Shown piece by piece: positions 57,616 to 64,000 of a stretch of 64,000 bases of DNA. Position 1 is the first letter of the stretch; each line of letters starts with the position of its first letter. This stretch comes from Shewanella intestini (lineage in GTDB: Bacteria > Pseudomonadota > Gammaproteobacteria > Enterobacterales > Shewanellaceae). Both the position numbers and the translations under genes were made by a program. The stretch covers positions 1 to 64,000 of the forward strand of contig NZ_JAAIKR010000015.1 in the NCBI RefSeq assembly GCF_018221465.1, in the 5' to 3' direction. The notes beneath the pieces are model-generated. The model was not told where the DNA came from. It did not search any database and was given only the letters and a program-made list of their open reading frames with translations.

Positions 57616-58179
57616 ATGAAATCAATTTGCTTAGCATTACTCTTGTGCTTCATTACTAGTTTCTGCGCAGTGGCAGAAAAATTAGCCGCGTATGATGATA
57701 TCCCCCTGCATTGGCGCACCGAAATCATTCCGTTTCCATTACATTTTGCCCCACAAATTAAGCTTAGAGGCGTTGAAGAGTTAGTCTTTGCTCCTGGCAT
57801 GTACCAGCCCAAGCGAGCTGACTTTTTCAGTTATGCGTTTACTTGGATAATTAAACCAACAGAAATTGATGAAAGCTTAATGCACACTTATTTACGCCAG
57901 TATTACCAAGGTTTATATCAAGCGGTTGCCAAAGATAACCCACGCAGTGATATGGTTAAAGTGACCATAAGTGAAGCAAAAACTGACCGTTTTTATCGCG
58001 GCCATATAGATTGGGTAGAACCTTTTGTTAGCCATCAACCACAAACATTGTATTTTCAAGCCAGTAAAACCCATTGCAGTAACAGCAAACAAACCCGTTG
58101 GCACTTTATGGTTTCACCGCAACCTAAAAGCCATGCTGTTTGGACTGATTTAAACGCCCTTACATTAGCGCAATGTTAA
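57616..58179 (+). CDS. secreted hypothetical protein
   Basis: 187 residues with a clear signal peptide (about 1-20, ending CAVA). The mature part has many aromatics and the phrase LHWRTEIIPFPLHFAPQ, plus two cysteines (154 and the last residue) that could form a disulfide. AAGGAA Shine-Dalgarno seven bases upstream. I do not recognise a family. A periplasmic or secreted location is inferred from the signal. Confidence 0.78.
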   Translation: MKSICLALLLCFITSFCAVAEKLAAYDDIPLHWRTEIIPFPLHFAPQIKLRGVEELVFAPGMYQPKRADFFSYAFTWIIKPTEIDESLMHTYLRQYYQGLYQAVAKDNPRSDMVKVTISEAKTDRFYRGHIDWVEPFVSHQPQTLYFQASKTHCSNSKQTRWHFMVSPQPKSHAVWTDLNALTLAQC

Positions 58180-58273
58180 GCCACTATTTCCAAGTTATGT
58201 TTGGATTGAGAACGCAGGGTTTATCATAATAAACGCAAAGTCGTCGTGCAGTAGAGCGCCTGCGTCATGAGCC

Positions 58274-58300
58274 AATGATGCAATGATGCAATGATGCAAT
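58274..58300. repeat. 8-bp tandem repeat, 3 copies
   Basis: Three copies of AATGATGC (58274-58297) plus AAT, in the 278-bp gap before the efflux operon terminator. Confidence 0.85.
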
Positions 58301-58410
58301 ATTAAGGTTATTTCCCAATAATAATCAGTAAATTATAGGGCTGACTTACCGACTCAGATTATTTGCAACAAGCCCGTTTAAGTCAGATTTTATAGCGTCT
58401 TTCTCCTAAT

Positions 58411-58440
58411 AAAAAACCCAGCGCGTTGGCTGGGTTTTTT
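58411..58440 (-). terminator. terminator of the RND efflux operon
   Basis: AAAAAACCCAGC pairs with GCTGGGTTTTTT across a 6-base loop; T-runs are present on both strands. It lies 18 bases past the RND stop and may also end plus-strand transcription. Confidence 0.9.
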
Positions 58441-58457
58441 GTGTCGTTAAGGATTAA

Positions 58458-61400
58458 CTATTTTGTTGACTCAGTATCTGCTTGTGGCGGTTTATAACCT
58501 TTGCGTTCTTTCTTACTAAATAGTTTTTCAACTACGTAGAAGAACAATGGAATAAAGAAGATACCAATAAAGGTTGAACTCATCATGCCGCCAAGTACGC
58601 CAGTACCAAGCGCATTTTTACTGCCCGAGCCAACACCGCTGCTAATTGCAAGTGGCACAACACCTAAACCAAAGGCTAACGATGTCATTAAGATTGGACG
58701 TAACCGCACTCGCACAGCGTGAAGCGTCGCATCCATTAATGTGGCACCTTTATCGTAGAACTCTTTGGCAAACTCAACAATCAAGATGGCATTTTTGGTT
58801 GCAAGCCCCACCGTAGTAAGCAGACCTACTTGGAAGAACACGTCATTAGGTAACCCGCGACCATTCATCGCCAGCAAGGCACCAATAACCCCTAATGGCA
58901 CAACTAAAATAACTGCAAAGGGCACCGACCAGCTTTCATATAACGCTGCCAACACTAAGAATACAACCAATACGGATAACGCATATAATGCAGGCGCTTG
59001 GTTGCCTGATAAGCGCTCTTCATACGAAAGACCATTCCATTCAATCCCAAAGCCTGGGGGTAACTTTTTGGCCATTTCTTCAAAGTCGTTCATGGCATCA
59101 CCGGTACTGTATCCCGGTGCGGTCGCCCCTTGAATGTTAACCGCAGAGAACCCATTAAAGCGTTGTAACTGCGGTGAGCCAAAGGTCCATTTACCAGTAG
59201 AAAATGCTGAGAATGGCACCATTTCACCCGCAGAGTTTCGCACATACCAAGTGTCTAAATCGCTCGGTTGCATCCGATATTTAGCATCACCTTGTACATA
59301 CACTTTTTTCACTCGACCGCGATCAATAAAGTCATTCACATACGAGCCCCCCCACGCAGTGCCTAATACACTGTTCACATTATCAATATCAATGCCTAAT
59401 GCGCGCACTTTCGCTTGGTCGACGTTAATTTCATACATGGGTGCATCTTCTTGCCCATTAGGACGCACACCAACAAGATTAGGGTTTTGCGCAGCCATGC
59501 CCAGCAGTTGATTTCGGGCAGCAATAAGTGCTTCATGCCCTTGACCACTGCGGTCTTGCAAGTACATGTCGTAACCGTTTGCCGTGCCTAGCTCAATCAC
59601 CGCTGGCGGCACGAAGGCAAACACAAAGGCATCTTTTATCTGACTAAAGCGCCCCATTGCCCGCCCGGCAATTGAGGTAACGTCTTGACCCGCTTCACTT
59701 CGGTCAGCCCAATCTTCAAGGCCAACAAATGACATCCCCATGTTTTGCCCCATACCTGCAAAACTAAACCCTGCAACGCTAAAGACTGACTTCACATTGC
59801 CTTTTTCTTGCTCAAGGTAATAGTCACTAATTTCATCTAGTACACCAATGGTGCTTTCTTGAGTGGAGTTAGTTGGCAAGATAGCTTGAGTAAATAAAAT
59901 ACCTTGGTCTTCATCTGGCAAGAACGCCGTTGGCATGCGCATGAATACCCATGCAGTGGCTACCACTAATAATATGTAAACCCCCATCATGCGGACACTG
60001 CGTTTTAATATACGGGCAACATTGGCCTCATAACGCGAGGTTAAACTGTCAAACTTACGGTTGAACCAACCAAAAAAGCCTGTCTTGCTGTGAGTATGGC
60101 CTTTAGGTAATGGTTTTAGCATGGTGGCACATAATGCAGGTGTGAATACCATTGCCACAAACACCGACAACGCCATAGCCGACACAATGGTGATTGAGAA
60201 CTGGCGATAGATAACCCCAGTTGAGCCTGACATAAATGCCATTGGTACAAATACTGCTGACAAGGTTAAGCCAATCCCCACCAGCGCACCGGTAATTTGA
60301 TCCATCGATTTTCGGGTAGCCTCAAGCGGACTAAGCCCTTCTTCGGACATCACCCGTTCGACGTTTTCCACCACCACGATGGCATCATCCACTAGCAAGC
60401 CAATAGCCAACACCATGGCAAACATGGTTAAGGTGTTCACTGAAAACCCTGCTGCCGATAAAATGGCAAATGTTCCTAACAAGACAACAGGCACAGCAAT
60501 TGTTGGGATCAAGGTTGCTCTGACGTTTTGCAAGAACAAGTACATGATCAAAAACACCAATACAATGGCTTCAAGCAACGTGTGCACAACGCCTTCAATT
60601 GATTTTTCAACAAAAGGTGTCGTGTCAAACGGATAATGAATAACCAGCCCCTCAGGGAAGTAAGCTTGATATTCATTAAGGCTTTCGCGAATGTTTTTCG
60701 CTGTGTCTAATGCATTGGCACCCGTAGCCAATTTAAACGCTAATCCCGCAGCAGGTTTACCATTGTAGTAAGACTTAACGGCATAGCTTTCTGCACCCAG
60801 CTCAACTTTTGCAACGTCATTTAAATATACGTTTGCGCCAGAAGAGTCTGACTTAATAATAATGTTTCTAAATTCTTCAGGTGTTTGCAGGCGGCTTTGC
60901 GCAGTAACCGTCGCATTAAGTTCTTGCCCAGGCATTGCAGGTGTTCCACCTAATTGCCCGGCTGACACTTGTGCATTTTGTTCACGAATCGCGCCCATGA
61001 CATCAATACTGGTGAGGTTATATTGGGTTAGTTTTAGTGGATCTAACCAAATACGCATCGCATATTGCGCACCAAACAGTTCAATTTCGCCTACGCCCGG
61101 AACACGGCTCATCGGGTCTTGCAAGTTAGCTGCGACGTAGTCTGAAATATCACTTATGTCGAGCGAGCCATCTTCAGAAACAAACGCGGCCACCATTAAG
61201 AAACCGGCACTAGATTTGTTTACATTTACCCCTTGCGCTTGCACTTCTTGAGGCAGTAATGTCATTGCGGCTTGCAGTTTGTTTTGCACTTGCACCTGAG
61301 CAATATCAGGATCGGCTTGTGCATTAAAGGTTAACGTAATCGATGCATTACCAAAACTGTCACTGCTTGAAGTGATATAACGTAAATCGTCAATCCCTGT

Positions 61401-61607
61401 CATGCGCTGCTCAATGACCTGAGTCACTGTATCTTCCATCGTTTTAGCAGAAGCACCGGGATAGTTAGCTGAGATAACCACTGTTGGCGGCGCAATACTC
61501 GGGTACTGTGCCACTGGCAGGTTTTTAATTGCTAAGACCCCTGCCAGCATAATTAAGATTGAAATCACCCATGCAAAAATCGGGCGATCGATAAAAAAGC
61601 GAGCCAT
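58458..61607 (-). CDS. RND multidrug efflux permease (AcrB/MexB, HAE1 family)
   Basis: 1049 residues, the same length as E. coli Acr[15 protein letters not shown] start, two large periplasmic loops, 12 membrane segments, and the proton-relay pair D407-D408 ([17 protein letters not shown]). It forms the trimeric inner-membrane pump of a tripartite system and uses proton influx to expel hydrophobic drugs. Nine bases downstream of the adaptor gene. No outer-membrane channel gene is in the operon, so a genome-encoded TolC is presumably shared. Confidence 0.96.
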   Translation of the reverse strand: MARFFIDRPIFAWVISILIMLAGVLAIKNLPVAQYPSIAPPTVVISANYPGASAKTMEDTVTQVIEQRMTGIDDLRYITSSSDSFGNASITLTFNAQADPDIAQVQVQNKLQAAMTLLPQEVQAQGVNVNKSSAGFLMVAAFVSEDGSLDISDISDYVAANLQDPMSRVPGVGEIELFGAQYAMRIWLDPLKLTQYNLTSIDVMGAIREQNAQVSAGQLGGTPAMPGQELNATVTAQSRLQTPEEFRNIIIKSDSSGANVYLNDVAKVELGAESYAVKSYYNGKPAAGLAFKLATGANALDTAKNIRESLNEYQAYFPEGLVIHYPFDTTPFVEKSIEGVVHTLLEAIVLVFLIMYLFLQNVRATLIPTIAVPVVLLGTFAILSAAGFSVNTLTMFAMVLAIGLLVDDAIVVVENVERVMSEEGLSPLEATRKSMDQITGALVGIGLTLSAVFVPMAFMSGSTGVIYRQFSITIVSAMALSVFVAMVFTPALCATMLKPLPKGHTHSKTGFFGWFNRKFDSLTSRYEANVARILKRSVRMMGVYILLVVATAWVFMRMPTAFLPDEDQGILFTQAILPTNSTQESTIGVLDEISDYYLEQEKGNVKSVFSVAGFSFAGMGQNMGMSFVGLEDWADRSEAGQDVTSIAGRAMGRFSQIKDAFVFAFVPPAVIELGTANGYDMYLQDRSGQGHEALIAARNQLLGMAAQNPNLVGVRPNGQEDAPMYEINVDQAKVRALGIDIDNVNSVLGTAWGGSYVNDFIDRGRVKKVYVQGDAKYRMQPSDLDTWYVRNSAGEMVPFSAFSTGKWTFGSPQLQRFNGFSAVNIQGATAPGYSTGDAMNDFEEMAKKLPPGFGIEWNGLSYEERLSGNQAPALYALSVLVVFLVLAALYESWSVPFAVILVVPLGVIGALLAMNGRGLPNDVFFQVGLLTTVGLATKNAILIVEFAKEFYDKGATLMDATLHAVRVRLRPILMTSLAFGLGVVPLAISSGVGSGSKNALGTGVLGGMMSSTFIGIFFIPLFFYVVEKLFSKKERKGYKPPQADTESTK

Positions 61608-61616
61608 AGTGACGTC

Positions 61617-62765
61617 CTATTCTTGAGGAGTTTTAGTTGATAATACCTGCGGTGACACCGGTGCACCTGGACGAATTTTTTGTAAGCCCTCAACAATTAA
61701 TTTGTCTCCCGCTTTCAGTCCAGACGTAATGCGCCATTGATTACCAATCACTTCTGCGGTTTTAACGTTACGCGATTCAACGGTGTTATTGTCATTCACT
61801 ATCATTGCCACGGCTTGCCCTTTCGAGTTACGAGTGAGCGCTTTTTGCGGAACGAGAATCGCTTCAGGATCAGTACCCGTTTCTAAAATGGCGCGCACAT
61901 ACATGCCAGGAAGTAACATGCCGTCAGGGTTAGGGAACTCAGCGCGAATAATCACCGAGCCGGTGGTTTCATCAACGCTCACCTCAGCAAATTGCAGTTT
62001 ACCGAGTTGGTCGTAAGTGGACCCATCTTCAAGGATTAATTTTACGGTCGCGTTTTCACTTTTCAGCAGTTTGCCAGCTTTAAGTTGATTTTTAAGGCGT
62101 AACATTTGCGCACTTGATTGAGCAATATCAACATTAATGGGATCTAGCTGTTGGATAGTCGCCAAGGTATTACTTTGATTAGCGGTAACCAAAGCACCAG
62201 CTGTCACCGCTGATTTACCAATGCGGCCTGAAATGGGTGCCTTTACTTCAGTGTATTGAACATTGATTTTAGCCGTATTAATTGCAGCTTCAGCAACAAC
62301 AACACTGGCTTTAGCTGATTGATATGCCGAAAATGCTTCATCATAATCTTGTTTACTAATCGCATTTGTCGACAACAAAGCTTTATAACGTTCTGCAGTG
62401 GCTTTGGTTGAACTTAAAGACGCAAGAGCACTCGCTAAATCCGCTTTGGCGCTAATCAAAGTCGCGTCATAAGTAGCTGAGTCTATTTGATACAGTGATT
62501 GGCCTTTCGTCACCTCACCACCTTCAGCAAATTCTCTTGAAGTAATAATGCCAGACACTTGTGGGCGCACTTCAGCTTCAAGAAAAGCACGACTACGACC
62601 AGGCAATTCCACCTCAATCGATTGTGGTTGTGCTTTCACTGTCATCACGCCAACCGCAGTTGGTGGAAGTTGTTGTTGAGCTGCAGCTGGATCGGCTTGC
62701 TTGTTACAAGCTGAAACCAGCATTGTCGCAGCAACAACTGCGGCAATTTTGAGTGCGTTATGCAT
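61617..62765 (-). CDS. RND efflux periplasmic adaptor (AcrA/MexA family)
   Basis: 382 residues from the ATG at 62765, with CAGGAGT nine bases upstream (upstream in-frame starts extend past it). Lipoprotein: lipobox VSAC, Cys20. Domains in order: beta-barrel/lipoyl start (about 60-95), alpha-hairpin (about 95-165), lipoyl return with KAPISGRIG, beta-barrel, and membrane-proximal domain ending near KIRPGAPV. It joins the RND pump to the outer-membrane channel. No TetR or other local regulator is adjacent. Confidence 0.93.
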   Translation of the reverse strand: MHNALKIAAVVAATMLVSACNKQADPAAAQQQLPPTAVGVMTVKAQPQSIEVELPGRSRAFLEAEVRPQVSGIITSREFAEGGEVTKGQSLYQIDSATYDATLISAKADLASALASLSSTKATAERYKALLSTNAISKQDYDEAFSAYQSAKASVVVAEAAINTAKINVQYTEVKAPISGRIGKSAVTAGALVTANQSNTLATIQQLDPINVDIAQSSAQMLRLKNQLKAGKLLKSENATVKLILEDGSTYDQLGKLQFAEVSVDETTGSVIIRAEFPNPDGMLLPGMYVRAILETGTDPEAILVPQKALTRNSKGQAVAMIVNDNNTVESRNVKTAEVIGNQWRITSGLKAGDKLIVEGLQKIRPGAPVSPQVLSTKTPQE

Positions 62766-63103
62766 GTTATCTATACTCCTGAGTAATCCCACTATAAATG
62801 GCTATATCGCCATTCAACGTTATTTGGGACAGTTTTAATTTGGTTAAAAATTAACTAGCGCCTTTATCTCACAGGGAAAAACACCTAACAACGTTCAATC
62901 CATGTTTAAATTGTAAATAAATAATTAGCTTAGATTGATTGATACCAACTTGTTAACACCGCCCGTTAAGGCTGGGCATTTAGTTATAATTGTTAGAAAA
63001 AGGTTAGCGCTAAATCGGGTTGTTTTCTATCTAAAATATGTAATTGTATCAATTATACATGTTGTCACTTTTTAAAGGTTATTTAATACCTTATCAATGT
63101 TTG
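62766..63103. other. 338-bp intergenic region upstream of the efflux operon
   Basis: AT-rich and without a gene. It must contain the efflux promoter on the minus strand. I see no operator palindrome or regulator gene nearby, nor a clear terminator for the MBL-fold gene. Confidence 0.55.
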
Positions 63104-64000
63104 TTATTCAGTCGCTATGTGTAAATCTGGTTGCTGTTGGCTAAAAGGCTTCCACCAAGGTCGTGTTATAGTGCTGTGACCAATAATGACTTCTTCACCA
63201 AATACAGGCGTTAATAAGGTGATTTGGTGCACAGCGGCTAATTGACTAATTTGCTCGAAAGGTTCAAACCAATCATGCAGCGCTAAGTCAAATGTTCCAT
63301 TATGAATCGGCAACATAGCTTTGCCGTTTAAATCAATATGAGCTTGTAAACTTTGCTGCGGCATCATATGAATATCCAGCCACAGTTCGTTATATGCCCC
63401 CGTTTCAATTAAGGTTAAATCAAAAGGGCCAAACCGCTCGCCAATGGTTTTAAAGCCTGAAAAATAGCCACCATCACCACTAAAAAATACTTTATGTTGT
63501 TGCCCCGCAATCACCCAACTTGCCCACAAGGTCTGATCGCGGTCGAATAAACCACGCCCTGAAAAATGCTGTGCCGGTGTGGCGGTGAGCTTAATGCTGC
63601 CAATATTGACACTCTGCCACCAACTCAGCTCTGTAATGCGCTCAGGCGCAACCCCCCAATGGATTAAGTGCTCACCGACTTTCGACGGAGTAATAAAGTG
63701 ATCAACTTGAGTGGCTAAATACTCAATCGTGGCTTTATCAAGGTGATCATAGTGATCATGGCTAATAATCACTGCGCTAATCGGCGGCAGCTCATCAAGC
63801 CTGATAGGCGATTGATGAAAGCGCTTGGGACCCGCCCATTGCACAGGTGAAGCGCGCTCACTAAACACAGGGTCAAGTAACAAAAAGGCATTATCAATTC
63901 GCATTAATATGGTCGAGTGACCTAAACGATAAACCGCATCATGTTGCTCGCTCATTAATTGCTGCTTGGTCAGCGATGTCACCGGAATAGCTTGTGTGGG
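63104..64000 (-). CDS. MBL-fold metal-dependent hydrolase (cut by the right edge)
   Basis: The frame stays open to the window end, so the N-terminus is missing. An internal GTG at 63982 is a possible start but the family usually has about 40 more residues, and the edge codons (PTQAIPV) match that extension. Visible: RLGHSTILMRID, LLLDPVFSERASPVQW, the zinc-binding HxHxDH (SHDHYDHLD), the phosphate-side GDGGYFSGF and the late metal ligand LPIHNGTFDLA. The arrangement is that of UlaG/NAPE-PLD-type metallo-beta-lactamase-fold lactonases or phosphodiesterases; the substrate is unknown. Confidence 0.85.
   Translation of the reverse strand, partial: PTQAIPVTSLTKQQLMSEQHDAVYRLGHSTILMRIDNAFLLLDPVFSERASPVQWAGPKRFHQSPIRLDELPPISAVIISHDHYDHLDKATIEYLATQVDHFITPSKVGEHLIHWGVAPERITELSWWQSVNIGSIKLTATPAQHFSGRGLFDRDQTLWASWVIAGQQHKVFFSGDGGYFSGFKTIGERFGPFDLTLIETGAYNELWLDIHMMPQQSLQAHIDLNGKAMLPIHNGTFDLALHDWFEPFEQISQLAAVHQITLLTPVFGEEVIIGHSTITRPWWKPFSQQQPDLHIATE

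Overview
The window is chromosomal DNA of a gammaproteobacterium, almost certainly a Shewanella (Alteromonadales). The evidence is the very high identity of SecA, FtsZ and LpxC to enteric and Shewanella forms, an MSHA pilus locus, and the gene order rpmE / priA / argS / ftsN / hslVU. By eye the base composition is AT-leaning, which fits a low-GC, cold-water species. I see no insertion sequences, prophage, CRISPR array, tRNA or rRNA gene bodies. The window looks like core genome with a few accessory genes.

Region 1 (1-5,514). The extreme left edge is the start of a ribosomal RNA operon running leftwards out of the window: an rrn P1 promoter with -10, -35, UP element and the first leader bases. 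An 8-bp tandem repeat and the secA terminator separate it from secA, an M23 (LytM) peptidase and, divergently, dciA (replicative helicase loader). dciA converges on lpxC with one base between them.

Region 2 (4,597-21,690). This is a complete dcw division and cell-wall cluster on the minus strand: mraZ-rsmH-ftsL-ftsI-murE-murF-mraY-murD-ftsW-murG-murC-ftsQ-ftsA-ftsZ-lpxC. Most genes overlap or abut, so they are probably translationally coupled. No ddlB lies between murC and ftsQ. The cluster starts at a sigma70-type promoter followed by three 10-bp-spaced MraZ boxes, implying autoregulation.

Region 3 (22,055-25,426). A small unrecognised gene with a perfect Shine-Dalgarno sequence, glycerol kinase (glpK) and a FadL-family outer-membrane protein.

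Region 4 (25,996-41,348). The MSHA type IV pilus locus on the minus strand: csrD (mshH), mshI, a PilN-like gene, mshJ, K, L, M, N, E, G, F, mshB, then three tandem MshA-type pilins. mshC, mshD, mshO, mshP and mshQ, which normally follow mshA, are absent. MshE carries two c-di-GMP-binding MshEN motifs and CsrD is a degenerate GGDEF/EAL protein, so the locus holds both an effector and a regulator linked to second-messenger and RNA control.

Region 5 (41,499-52,918). Malic enzyme, a 7-bp tandem repeat, rpmE, a secreted protein with two cysteine-bracketed FimV/LysM-like modules, priA, argS, ftsN, and hslVU behind a near-perfect sigma32 heat-shock promoter and a possible 10-codon coupled leader ORF, then a DUF971 gene.

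Region 6 (53,045-64,000). Accessory genes: an MFS transporter divergent from a LysR regulator, a DM13-domain protein, an NfsB-type nitroreductase, a small lipoprotein, an unrecognised secreted protein, an RND efflux pump with its adaptor, and a metallo-beta-lactamase-fold hydrolase cut by the right edge.

I found no clear undescribed system. The best leads are the triple MshA array with missing minor pilins, the twin-module FimV-like protein, the hslV leader ORF, the small gene upstream of mraZ, and two well-formed short tandem repeats.
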